From an uncultured Collinsella sp. (GTDB lineage: Bacteria > Actinomycetota > Coriobacteriia > Coriobacteriales > Coriobacteriaceae), in NCBI GenBank assembly GCA_900550825.1, contig URTZ01000098.1, forward strand, positions 1 through 7,348: a DNA stretch of 7,348 nucleotides, read 5' to 3'. Position 1 is the first letter of the stretch, and each line of letters begins with the position of its first letter. Below the pieces are notes generated by a model. It worked only from the letters and a program-made list of their open reading frames with translations. It was not told where the DNA came from and did no database searches. Below, one piece after another: positions 1-6,125 of this stretch. Both the position numbers and the translations under genes were made by a program.

Positions 1-1398
1 CTTGGTGACGTCTCCAGCGTGGCGCAGCACCGTGATGATGGCGTAGATAAAGTCGATGGCCGCGGTGACGCCGCCGGCGACGACCATCAGCAGCGCCAGC
101 GTACGGTAGCGTTCAAAGCTGAGACCGTACATAAAGCTCATGAGGGGAATACCGGGACCTGCCATAAATGCGGCGCACACGCCGGTGATGACCACGATCA
201 GCGCCATAACGGCAACAATAATCAGGTCAAAGCGACGACGCTTGCGAGGATTAGCCCAAATGCTCGACAAGCGCAGGAGCTGCGGTTTATAGACAAATCC
301 AATGCTCAACAGAATAGCCTGAGCTGGAAAAAACAGGGCATTAAAGTACAACTGGTATTTGTAGGCCAGTGTTCCTTCCATCACAAACTTGGGCATGCTC
401 TCGATAAGATTGAACAGGAATAACGCGCCAAAGAGTGGGGCGCACTGGACAAACAGGTGGCCGACCTCGCGCAGGCTTACGCGGCGCGATTTTTCGGTCT
501 CGAGCAGGGCGAGCGGCGCGGTGACCAGCACGAGCGAGGCGATCGCGGCGATGCCCATGGCCATGGCCGCGATGGGCATGCTACGCGTGAAGAACAGCGC
601 CACGCTGAAGACCGCGATGACGCCGACGGAGCGTAGCGTTTGACTCATTCCAGCCAAGTAGAGCTTGTCGGCCTGCTGCAGGCGGCCTTCGTACACGTCG
701 GCGACGCCGTCGATGACCTTATACAGGTAGACGCCCAGGCCGATCGTCGCCATCTGCGCGTCATAGCCGCGGGCGCTGCTATACATGAGGCCGCAGCCTA
801 GGGCGAGCGCTCCGCAGATCCAACGATTGAGCTGGTAGGAGGCGAAGGACGTCTTTTCGTCGATGTCCGAGACCTGGAAATTGCGCACGCCGTAGTTGCA
901 CGCGATCATGATGAGCGTGCCGGTGACAAAGGCGATGGAGAACTTGCCGGCTTTTTCGGCGCCCACGAGCTGCGTAGACACGATGGTGAGCAACGGAAAC
1001 GCCAGACCCCACACGGCGGTGCCGAGGGTGTTCCAAAGATAGTCGCGGCTGGTGGCGTGCTCTTCGTATTCAGCCTCTTGCGTGGAGAACCCGCCGCCGT
1101 AGACGGCGCCGAGCAGACGGTTCCACCAAGCGTTGACCATGCGGCGGACGGGGCCGGGCTCCCGATCGCGTTCGCGCCGGCGACGTGTGGCTTGGCTGCT
1201 ATCGGGCCCGCCGGCGTTGCGCTGACTCAGCTCTTGGATGCGTGCGAGTTCCTCGGCAGTGTGCGAGGCAGGGAAGAGGCCGTTCTCGATGCGGCCGCCC
1301 CGGGCCTTCGCGGCGCCGTCCTTCGATGCAGCGGGGTTGGAGGTGCCGTTGCGGCGGGCGATGGCGCGGCGGATGCTATCGAGGGGCGTGATGCTCAA
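1..1398 (-). CDS. Polysaccharide flippase-like multi-pass membrane protein (Wzx/MOP type), partial
   Basis: Reading the minus strand from a TTG at 1398-1396 gives 466 uninterrupted codons to the window edge, so the C-terminus is missing. The TTG is chosen because AAAGGA (1412-1407) lies 8 nt upstream, an in-frame TGA lies further upstream, and the first in-frame ATG (1140, residue 87) has no well-placed ribosome site. Residues 1-95 are polar and Arg-rich, probably cytosolic and disordered. From about residue 119 there are roughly ten hydrophobic segments (near 120-140, 150-170, 193-207, 213-229, 255-271, 275-299, 315-331, 348-370, 391-413, 432-457). The stretch YGVRNFQVSD (169-178), just after a membrane segment, resembles a motif I associate with Wzx-like lipopolysaccharide/capsule export proteins. 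The expected role is moving lipid-linked saccharides across the cytoplasmic membrane. Another MOP-superfamily or unassigned polytopic protein remains possible. It is transcribed away from the lactate permease gene. Confidence 0.68.
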   Translation of the reverse strand, partial: MSITPLDSIRRAIARRNGTSNPAASKDGAAKARGGRIENGLFPASHTAEELARIQELSQRNAGGPDSSQATRRRRERDREPGPVRRMVNAWWNRLLGAVYGGGFSTQEAEYEEHATSRDYLWNTLGTAVWGLAFPLLTIVSTQLVGAEKAGKFSIAFVTGTLIMIACNYGVRNFQVSDIDEKTSFASYQLNRWICGALALGCGLMYSSARGYDAQMATIGLGVYLYKVIDGVADVYEGRLQQADKLYLAGMSQTLRSVGVIAVFSVALFFTRSMPIAAMAMGIAAIASLVLVTAPLALLETEKSRRVSLREVGHLFVQCAPLFGALFLFNLIESMPKFVMEGTLAYKYQLYFNALFFPAQAILLSIGFVYKPQLLRLSSIWANPRKRRRFDLIIVAVMALIVVITGVCAAFMAGPGIPLMSFMYGLSFERYRTLALLMVVAGGVTAAIDFIYAIITVLRHAGDVTK

Positions 1399-1426
1399 GG
1401 CGGAGTCCTTTCTATTGCTGCGCTCT

Positions 1427-1432
1427 AGTATA
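1427..1432 (-). promoter_or_regulatory. Candidate -10 box for the flippase-like gene
   Basis: On the minus strand TATACT (5 of 6 to TATAAT) lies 28 nt before the TTG start and would give a 5' leader of about 20 nt that still contains the ribosome site. No convincing -35 hexamer is seen at 16-18 nt spacing, so this is a weak call based on the -10 and its position. Confidence 0.4.
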
Positions 1433-1457
1433 GACGCGGCGGTGTTTGCTCGTGTTT

Positions 1458-1474
1458 TTGAACGGATTGTTCAA
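1458..1474. promoter_or_regulatory. Short inverted repeat in the divergent spacer
   Basis: TTGAAC, 5 nt, GTTCAA: perfect 6-bp arms between the divergent flippase-like and lactate permease genes, just upstream of the candidate minus-strand -10 box. It could be an operator for either gene, but an inverted repeat this short can occur by chance. I found no confident promoter for the permease in the remaining spacer (1475-1562). Confidence 0.25.
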
Positions 1475-1577
1475 TATTTCGGCAGGCGGCAGAAAATTGT
1501 CGGTAAGCGTGCGGTATCCTGTTCAAGTTTTATGACACCCCCGATGCCGCCCTCGCGGTACCAAGGAGCTTTTACCC

Positions 1578-3149
1578 ATGGACGTCGCCGCATTTTTGCT
1601 GGCTCTTGTGCCTATCATCTGGCTTGTCGTGATGCTGCTGTGCTTTAAATGGCCGGCCTGGAAAGCCGCGATTGGTTCGTTTGTTCTTTCGTGCGTGCTC
1701 GCCTTTGCGTGGTGGCATTTGCCGGTGGCGCAGATAGCCACGGCCTCGCTCGAGGGCTTTTTGATGGCGCTGTGGCCCATCGTGTTGGTGATTATCGCCG
1801 CCGTCTTTACGTATAACCTCTGCGTTCGCACGGGCGCCATGGACGTGATCGGCAGCATGATCACCTCCATCAGCAGCGATCGCCGTCTGCTGGCGCTGCT
1901 CGTGGCGTGGTGTTTCGGCGGCTTTATGGAGGGCATGGCTGGCTTTGGTACCGCTGTCGCCATTCCCGCCGGCATGCTCGCGGGCCTTGGTTTTGAGGCC
2001 GTGCCTGCCGTGCTGATCTGCCTGCTGGCCAACGGCGTGCCCACGCCCTACGGCTCCATCGGCATCCCCACGGTGTCCGTTGCCGACCTGGTGGGTCTGG
2101 ATTCCCTGCACCTGGCGACCGTTCAGCTGGTGCAGCTCGCCCCGTTCTTTGTGGTGATGCCGCTATTTATTGTGCTGGTTGCGGGCCGTGTTGCCGATGA
2201 CCAGGGCAATGCCGCGAGTGTGGGCGAGCGTCTGCACGGTGTTGCCGGCGTGGCGTTGCTCTCCGGCGTGTCGTTTGTCGGCGCGGCTCTGGTCGTTGCC
2301 ATGTTTGTGGGCCCCGAGCTGGCCGTGGTCGTAGGATCCATCGTTTCGCTCGCGCTGACAGCTGCGCTTGCCATGCGTGCCGAGAAGTCGGGGCATTTGG
2401 ACGCACGCTTCCATATGAATATCGAGGCCGGCGAACAGCTCACCGTTAAATCGGCGCTTTCGGCCTGGTCGTGCTTCATTCTGATTTTTGTACTGCTGCT
2501 GGGTACGTCCAACCTGGTGCCCGCCGTGCATGCCGCGCTTGCGCCCTTTGCAAGCCACGTGCAGGTGTATTGCGGCGAGAACCCCGGTACGCTTACGTTT
2601 TCGTGGATTAACACGCCGGGTGTTTGGATCTTCCTGGCCGCGTTTGTCGGCGGTGCCATTCAGGGTGCTTCGCCACGCATGATGGGCGAGGTGCTGGCCG
2701 CGACTGTCAAGCAGATGATGCCGACGGTTATCACGATGCTTTCGGTGCTGGGTTGCGCCAAGGTGATGGGCTACGCGGGCATGATCTCTTCGATCAGCGC
2801 ATTTTGCATCGCTGTCGCCGGTGGTCTGTACCCGATTCTGGCTCCGTGGATCGGCGCAGTCGGTGCGTTCGTGACCGGTTCGGGCACGTCCTCGGGCATG
2901 CTGTTTGGTCCCATTCAGAGCCAGGCCGCCACTGCGCTGGGTGTGAGCGACTACTGGATGGTCGCATTGAACGCCCTGGGCGTCGCCGCCGGTAAGATGA
3001 TCTCGCCGCAAACCCTCGCCATTGGTCTTGCCGCCGTGCACGTGCGCGGTAAGGATGCCGAACTCCTGGGCGCCGTCCTGCCCTACGCCGCCGGCATGCT
3101 GGTCCTGATGAGCGCCATAGCCATGCTCGGTCAAGGCCTGCCGCTGTAG
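1578..3149 (+). CDS. lctP: L-lactate permease (LctP/LldP family)
   Basis: A 523-residue, very hydrophobic protein of normal family length (about 530-560). Members are cytoplasmic-membrane carriers that import L-lactate, and often D-lactate or glycolate, with protons. The family's signature regions are visible: EGMAGFGTAVAIPAGM at 118-133, continuing into LANGVPTPYGSIGIP (150-164); TGSGTSSGMLFGPIQ at 433-447; and GKMISPQTLAIG at 472-483. The second region departs from the usual TGSDTSSN form, with Gly for Asp and Gly for Asn, which may affect substrate choice. The start is fixed by AAGGAG at 1563-1568, 9 nt before ATG. No lactate dehydrogenase or lutABC gene is adjacent, so the source of lactate oxidation lies elsewhere. 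The stop codon is followed one base later by a repeat element. Glycolate or another short hydroxyacid is an alternative substrate. Confidence 0.88.
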   Translation: MDVAAFLLALVPIIWLVVMLLCFKWPAWKAAIGSFVLSCVLAFAWWHLPVAQIATASLEGFLMALWPIVLVIIAAVFTYNLCVRTGAMDVIGSMITSISSDRRLLALLVAWCFGGFMEGMAGFGTAVAIPAGMLAGLGFEAVPAVLICLLANGVPTPYGSIGIPTVSVADLVGLDSLHLATVQLVQLAPFFVVMPLFIVLVAGRVADDQGNAASVGERLHGVAGVALLSGVSFVGAALVVAMFVGPELAVVVGSIVSLALTAALAMRAEKSGHLDARFHMNIEAGEQLTVKSALSAWSCFILIFVLLLGTSNLVPAVHAALAPFASHVQVYCGENPGTLTFSWINTPGVWIFLAAFVGGAIQGASPRMMGEVLAATVKQMMPTVITMLSVLGCAKVMGYAGMISSISAFCIAVAGGLYPILAPWIGAVGAFVTGSGTSSGMLFGPIQSQAATALGVSDYWMVALNALGVAAGKMISPQTLAIGLAAVHVRGKDAELLGAVLPYAAGMLVLMSAIAMLGQGLPL

Positions 3150-3150
3150 T

Positions 3151-3206
3151 CGGCACTTAGGGACGTTCCTTATGTGCCGGCACTTTGGGAACGTCCCTAA
3201 GTGCCG
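3151..3206. repeat. REP/BIME-like pair of inverted 29-bp units after lctP
   Basis: Two 29-bp units, 3151-3179 and 3178-3206, face each other and overlap by 2 bp. The outer arms (3151-3169 and 3188-3206) are perfectly complementary over 19 bp around an 18-nt loop, and the loop itself holds the perfect palindrome GTGCCGGCAC (3174-3183). Each unit is also roughly palindromic, with CGGCAC/GTGCCG ends and a GGGACGTTCC-like core. The element starts one base after the lctP stop codon. There is no T-run on either side, so it is not a standard intrinsic terminator, but the RNA hairpin could protect the 3' end of the mRNA. The layout resembles REP/BIME elements; the family is not identified. Confidence 0.75.
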
Positions 3207-3240
3207 GCATCCTGGGGCACTCCATGGCTGTTGCCTGTTC

Positions 3241-3287
3241 AAGAGTGTCCCCAACGACTAGTCGTTTAAGAACGTCCCCAATGACTA
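3241..3287. repeat. Tandem 20-bp near-repeats with central palindrome
   Basis: 3241-3260 and 3268-3287 are direct copies (AAGAGTGTCCCCAACGACTA and AAGAACGTCCCCAATGACTA), with 3 mismatches in 20 and a period of 27 nt. The perfect 14-bp palindrome AACGACTAGTCGTT (3253-3266) spans the end of the first copy and the spacer. The GTCCCC core is shared in spirit with the other GGGAC-containing repeats in this window. The origin is unknown; a small non-autonomous repeat is the likeliest reading. Confidence 0.65.
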
Positions 3288-3315
3288 GGCCGCTTGCCTG
3301 CGATTTTTGACCGTT

Positions 3316-3332
3316 GGGCGGGCTTGCCGCCC
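3316..3332 (+). other. GC-rich hairpin upstream of pckA
   Basis: GGGCGG and CCGCCC form a perfect 6-bp stem with a 5-nt loop. The sequence after it is TTGCCGC rather than a T-run, so it is not a convincing terminator. It is the first of three closely spaced dyads in the pckA upstream region. Confidence 0.35.
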
Positions 3333-3337
3333 TTGCC

Positions 3338-3353
3338 GCAAAAACGTTTTTGC
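3338..3353. promoter_or_regulatory. Perfect 16-bp palindrome, candidate LacI/GalR-type operator of pckA
   Basis: GCAAAAACGTTTTTGC reads the same on both strands and is centred 82 nt before the pckA ATG. A perfect palindrome with a central CG flanked by A and T runs is the general form of operators bound by LacI/GalR-family repressors, including the catabolite regulator CcpA. The inner AAAACGTTTT fits that core, while the outer bases differ from the CcpA cre consensus. The bound protein is unknown. No clear promoter hexamer pair was found nearby; TACAAC at 3362-3367 is a possible -10 without a good -35. Confidence 0.5.
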
Positions 3354-3370
3354 ATATCGGGTACAACGGG

Positions 3371-3386
3371 CTTTACGTGAGTAAAG
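3371..3386. promoter_or_regulatory. 6-bp inverted repeat in the pckA leader
   Basis: CTTTAC, GTGA, GTAAAG: perfect 6-bp arms with a 4-nt centre, 41 nt before the pckA start. It could be a second operator or a small RNA hairpin upstream of the ribosome site. This rests on the sequence dyad alone. Confidence 0.35.
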
Positions 3387-3427
3387 TGCGCGTCGCGTCC
3401 ACGTGTCGCGTTTTTAAAGGAGGCCCC

Positions 3428-5098
3428 ATGCCTGGTGTTACCCCTGCAGAAGTTCTGTCCAACTTTGGTATTACGCTCGTTGAAGATCCCGCCGAGAATC
3501 AACCCCGTCTGCTGGTCGATCTACCCGCCGCGGAGCTCGTCGAGCACGCTATCCGCCGCGAAGAAGGCCGCATGGCATCCAACGGCGCGCTCGTGATCGA
3601 GACGGGGGAGCGCACTGGTCGTTCGCCCAACGATCGTTTTATCGTTGACACCCCCGATGTCCACGACAAGATTGCCTGGGGTGCGGTCAACCGCCCACTG
3701 TCCGTCGAGAGCTATGAGGCCATCAAGGCCGGCATCGTCGACTATCTCAACGAGCGCGACGTGTTCGTCACCCGCGGCATGGCGGGCGCCGACCGCAACC
3801 ACACGCGTCGCCTGCTCGTTGCCTGCGAGCGTGCCAGCCAGGCACTCTTTATTAAGCAGATGCTCGCCCGCCCGCTTGCCCGCGAAATCGCGCGCACCGG
3901 CGAACCCGACTTCTGCGTGCTCGCAGCGCCCGGTTACCAGTGCGACCCCGCCATCAAGGGCCTCAACTCCAGCGCCGCCGTGGTCATCAACTTCCAGGAG
4001 CGCGTGATTTTGGTCGCGGGTACCGGCTACTCCGGCGAAATCAAAAAGTCCATCTTCAGTGTCATGAACTACCTGCTGCCTGTCGAGGACGACGTGCTGC
4101 CCATGCATTGCTCGGCCAGCATGGACCCCGTCACGCACGAGACCGCCGTGTTCTTTGGCCTGTCCGGCACCGGCAAGACCACGCTTTCGGCCAATCCCAC
4201 GCGCCTGCTGATCGGCGACGACGAGCACGGTTGGTCCGACATGGGCATCTTTAACATCGAGGGTGGCTGCTACGCCAAATGCGAGGGCCTGGACGCCTTC
4301 CACGAGCCCGAGATCTTCAACGCCGTCCGTTTTGGCGCCATTTGCGAAAACGTGGTGCTCGACGAGAACCGCAAGCCCAACTACGACGACATCTCGATCA
4401 CGCACAACACGCGCGTGGCATACCCTGTGGAGCACATTCCCAACGCGTGGACCAAGGGCATGGGCACCACTCCAAGCGTCGTGCTCTTCCTGACCTGCGA
4501 TGCCTTTGGCGTGCTGCCGCCCATCTCGCGCCTGACGGCCGACGCCGCCATGTATCACTTTGTGACGGGCTTTACGGCCAAGATCCCCGGCACCGAGGTT
4601 GGCGTCACCGAGCCCACGCTCACGTTCTCTTCGCTGTTTGGCGAGCCGTTTATGCCGCTCGACCCCATGGTCTACGCTAAGATGCTCGGCGAGCGCATCG
4701 CCGACGGTCGCACCCGCGTCTATCTGGTCAACACCGGCTGGATCGGCGGCGGCTACGGCGTTGGCCATCGCATTGAGCTGGCCTACACGCGCGCCCTGGT
4801 CGCGCGCGCCCTCGACGGCACCATCGAGGACAGCGAGTTCGTCCACGACGATATCTTTAACGTCGACATTCCCACCACGTGCCACGGTGTGCCCGACGGC
4901 ATCCTGGTGCCGCGCCAGTACTGGCAGAGCACCGCTCGCTACGACGAGGCCGCGCACAACCTGGCGGTGATGTTCGAGGAGAACTTCGAGAAGAAGTACT
5001 CTCACCTGCCCGAGTCCGTCAAAGCCGCCGGCCCGCACGCCCAGGTGTCCGCCGAGGCCCGTCATCGCGGCCGCGGCCTGCTGGGACTCCGCCTGTAA
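3428..5098 (+). CDS. pckA: Phosphoenolpyruvate carboxykinase, ATP-dependent
   Basis: This 556-residue cytosolic enzyme interconverts oxaloacetate plus ATP and phosphoenolpyruvate plus CO2 plus ADP. That is the first step of gluconeogenesis or, in fermenting gut bacteria, a CO2-fixing, ATP-yielding step toward C4 acids. The active site is complete by comparison with E. coli PckA: substrate-binding R65 in GRSPNDRF; Y201 and metal ligand K207 in GTGYSGEIKKS; metal ligand H227 in MHCSA; P-loop GLSGTGKTT (244-252); kinase-2 IGDDEHGW with D264 and D265; and R329 in HNTRVAYP. The start is ATG 3428 because AAAGGAGG (3416-3423) sits directly upstream. An in-frame extension to a TTG at 3314 would run through the upstream palindromes and is not favoured. 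The C-terminus extends about 20 residues, rich in Arg and Leu, past where E. coli PckA ends. GTP-type enzymes lack this motif set. Confidence 0.97.
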   Translation: MPGVTPAEVLSNFGITLVEDPAENQPRLLVDLPAAELVEHAIRREEGRMASNGALVIETGERTGRSPNDRFIVDTPDVHDKIAWGAVNRPLSVESYEAIKAGIVDYLNERDVFVTRGMAGADRNHTRRLLVACERASQALFIKQMLARPLAREIARTGEPDFCVLAAPGYQCDPAIKGLNSSAAVVINFQERVILVAGTGYSGEIKKSIFSVMNYLLPVEDDVLPMHCSASMDPVTHETAVFFGLSGTGKTTLSANPTRLLIGDDEHGWSDMGIFNIEGGCYAKCEGLDAFHEPEIFNAVRFGAICENVVLDENRKPNYDDISITHNTRVAYPVEHIPNAWTKGMGTTPSVVLFLTCDAFGVLPPISRLTADAAMYHFVTGFTAKIPGTEVGVTEPTLTFSSLFGEPFMPLDPMVYAKMLGERIADGRTRVYLVNTGWIGGGYGVGHRIELAYTRALVARALDGTIEDSEFVHDDIFNVDIPTTCHGVPDGILVPRQYWQSTARYDEAAHNLAVMFEENFEKKYSHLPESVKAAGPHAQVSAEARHRGRGLLGLRL

Positions 5099-5135
5099 CC
5101 ACCACAAAGGGGACAGGCACCTTTGTGGTGGTTTT
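5097..5135 (+). terminator. Intrinsic terminator of pckA (repeat copy 1)
   Basis: CCACCACAAAGG (5099-5110) and CCTTTGTGGTGG (5120-5131) pair perfectly around a 9-nt loop GGACAGGCA, followed by TTTT. The last two bases of the pckA TAA codon can extend the stem by pairing with the first T residues, giving 14 bp. A T-run is present only on the plus-strand exit side. The same stem and almost the same loop recur at 6053-6094, so this is a dispersed repeat used as, or acting like, a terminator. Confidence 0.8.
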
Positions 5136-5162
5136 GCTCGAGCGGATAACTCGGGTTACAAT
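5134..5162 (+). promoter_or_regulatory. Sigma-70 type promoter driving the leader of the B3/B4 gene
   Basis: TTGCTC (5134-5139), a 17-nt spacer, then TACAAT (5157-5162), which matches 5 of 6 bases of the -10 consensus. The predicted start is near 5169-5170. The -35 box reuses the final T residues of the pckA terminator, so the two elements abut. This is the best promoter match in the window. Confidence 0.65.
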
Positions 5163-5168
5163 ACGCCT

Positions 5169-5306
5169 GACATATCGCCCCCTTCTCCGGATGGGGGCAG
5201 CGTAAGCGCTCTTGTGGCGGCACCGTAGGACTTTGAAGGTGGCCGTCGTAAGGGCGCTTTTTGTTTAGGCGCCCGCATTCGGGTGCACGCTATGAAGGGA
5301 GAGCAC
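5169..5306 (+). ncRNA. Structured leader, putative attenuator or unknown riboregulator
   Basis: From the predicted transcription start the RNA would hold, in order: a 6-bp hairpin GCCCCC/GGGGGC (5177-5198); a small AGCG/CGCT stem (5200-5210) that competes with the next element; the long terminator hairpin (5206-5257) with its T-run; and a 7-bp hairpin GCGCCCG/CGGGTGC (5269-5286) just before the ribosome site AAGGGAG (5295-5301). GGGCGC (5252-5257) can pair either within the terminator or with GCGCCC (5269-5274). CGCCC (5176-5180) can also pair with GGGCG (5252-5256). No promoter is seen after the terminator, so the B3/B4 gene seems to depend on read-through. I recognise no known riboswitch class. 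An independent small RNA of about 98 nt ending near 5266 is the alternative. Confidence 0.5.
5206..5266 (+). terminator. Intrinsic terminator inside the leader of the B3/B4 gene
   Basis: The arms 5206-5224 and 5238-5257 form 19 base pairs, a few of them G-U, with one bulged G (5241 or 5242) and a 13-nt loop (5225-5237). TTTTTGTTT (5258-5266) follows. It lies about 36-97 nt downstream of the predicted transcription start and ends 40 nt before the gene's ATG. That is the position of an attenuator, not of an upstream gene's end, since pckA already has its own terminator. Confidence 0.75.
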
Positions 5307-6026
5307 ATGAAGAGTTTTGTTGCCGAGGATTCGTTTTGGGAGTTGTTCCCGCAGGCGGCTATCGGAGTTGTGGTCGTAAAGGGCATGAAGCCCGCGGCAC
5401 AGATTCCCCAGGAAGACGTGGATGCGATCGCCGCGTTGCTCGACCGCGCCAACATTGATGCGGAGCGTCACCTGACGAGCGACACCATCAGCGAGAACGC
5501 GCCGGTCAAGGCGTGGCGTGAGGCGTATCGTCAGTTTAAGACCAAGAAGGGTGCGCGGTGCTCCATCGAGAACCTGCTCAAGCGCGTGCTCAAAGGCAAG
5601 TCGATCGGCCACATCACGCCGGCGGTGGACATCTACAATACGGTTTCGCTGACCTACGCGCTGCCCGTGGGCGGTGAGGATCTGCATGCTATTGAGGGTA
5701 ATTTGCGCCTGACGGTGACCGACGGCGGCGACGCGTTCCTGCCGCTTGGTGAGGAGACGGACGATCCGACGCTGCCCGGTGAGCTTGCCTATATCGATGA
5801 CGCGGGTGCTGTGTGCCGTTGCTGGAACTGGCGCGACGGCGTTCGCACGGCGCTGTCCGACGATTCGGCGGACGCTTTCCTGGCGATTGAGTGCGTGGAG
5901 CCCGAGCGGATGGGGGATTGCCAGGCCGCAATCGATCGCCTTGCTGAGTTGCTTGAGCGTTATCTTGGCGCCACAGTTGTCGTCAAGACGCTGGTGACGC
6001 ACGAGAATCCGTGCGTGGAGCTGTAG
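5307..6026 (+). CDS. Solo B3/B4 tRNA-binding-domain protein
   Basis: This 239-residue protein matches the free-standing form of the B3/B4 domain found in the phenylalanyl-tRNA synthetase beta subunit, where it forms the editing site that removes mischarged tyrosine. Recognisable family features are VKAWREAYRQF (67-77), a basic patch with SIENLLKR (86-93), the IGHITPAVDIYNTVSL strand-loop (100-115), LPVGGEDLHAIEG (119-131) and the RCWNWRDG segment (171-178). There are no catalytic synthetase domains and no membrane segments. Solo members are thought to act on RNA or aminoacyl-tRNA in the cytosol, but their job is not settled. ATG 5307 is chosen because AAGGGAG (5295-5301) lies 5 nt upstream; the in-frame GTG at 5283 and ATG at 5292 lack such a site. 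The gene stands alone between two terminators, behind a structured leader. Confidence 0.88.
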   Translation: MKSFVAEDSFWELFPQAAIGVVVVKGMKPAAQIPQEDVDAIAALLDRANIDAERHLTSDTISENAPVKAWREAYRQFKTKKGARCSIENLLKRVLKGKSIGHITPAVDIYNTVSLTYALPVGGEDLHAIEGNLRLTVTDGGDAFLPLGEETDDPTLPGELAYIDDAGAVCRCWNWRDGVRTALSDDSADAFLAIECVEPERMGDCQAAIDRLAELLERYLGATVVVKTLVTHENPCVEL

Positions 6027-6052
6027 GAATTCCTGCGGCCCGCGTTCGTCGT

Positions 6053-6094
6053 AAACCACCACAAAGGGGGACAGGCACCTTTGTGGTGGTTTTT
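6053..6094 (+). terminator. Intrinsic terminator of the B3/B4 gene (repeat copy 2)
   Basis: A 15-bp perfect stem (6053-6067 with 6078-6092) and a 10-nt loop GGGACAGGCA, followed by TTTTT (6090-6094, the first three of which can pair). It is the same element as at 5097-5135 with one extra G in the loop, about 960 bp away in the same orientation. It lies 26 nt after the TAG stop. Confidence 0.85.
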
Positions 6095-6125
6095 ATGTTG
6101 ATGGGTTAACAAATGGGATATCTGG

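Noticed and set aside
19..1648. Several plus-strand open frames over the left end
   Set aside because: They lie opposite the 466-codon minus-strand membrane protein and give polar, low-complexity products with no motifs or ribosome sites.
3151..3206. Intrinsic terminator for lctP
   Set aside because: The stem is strong but no T-run follows on either strand; it is better described as a REP/BIME-like repeat.
2163..3254. 363-codon minus-strand open frame opposite lctP
   Set aside because: The product is a low-complexity, His/Arg/Gly-rich sequence without recognisable motifs, antisense to a clear permease.
3241..3287. CRISPR array
   Set aside because: There are only two diverged 20-bp copies with a 7-nt spacer and no cas genes.
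3371..3386. CRP site, because of the GTGA centre
   Set aside because: CRP sites are TGTGA-6-TCACA; here GTGA is the loop between 6-bp arms, so the match is incidental.
3314..3427. In-frame N-terminal extension of pckA to a TTG at 3314
   Set aside because: It crosses the upstream dyads, has no ribosome site, and AAAGGAGG sits right before ATG 3428; the shorter protein aligns with PckA from its N-terminus.
3521..5107. 528-codon minus-strand open frame opposite pckA
   Set aside because: It is a shadow of pckA caused by high GC; the plus-strand frame encodes a full enzyme with all motifs.
5206..5266. T-box riboswitch
   Set aside because: GGCGGCACCG in the terminator arm only loosely recalls the TGGNACCGCG T-box. 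There is no full match, and the leader is too short for a standard Stem I with specifier loop.
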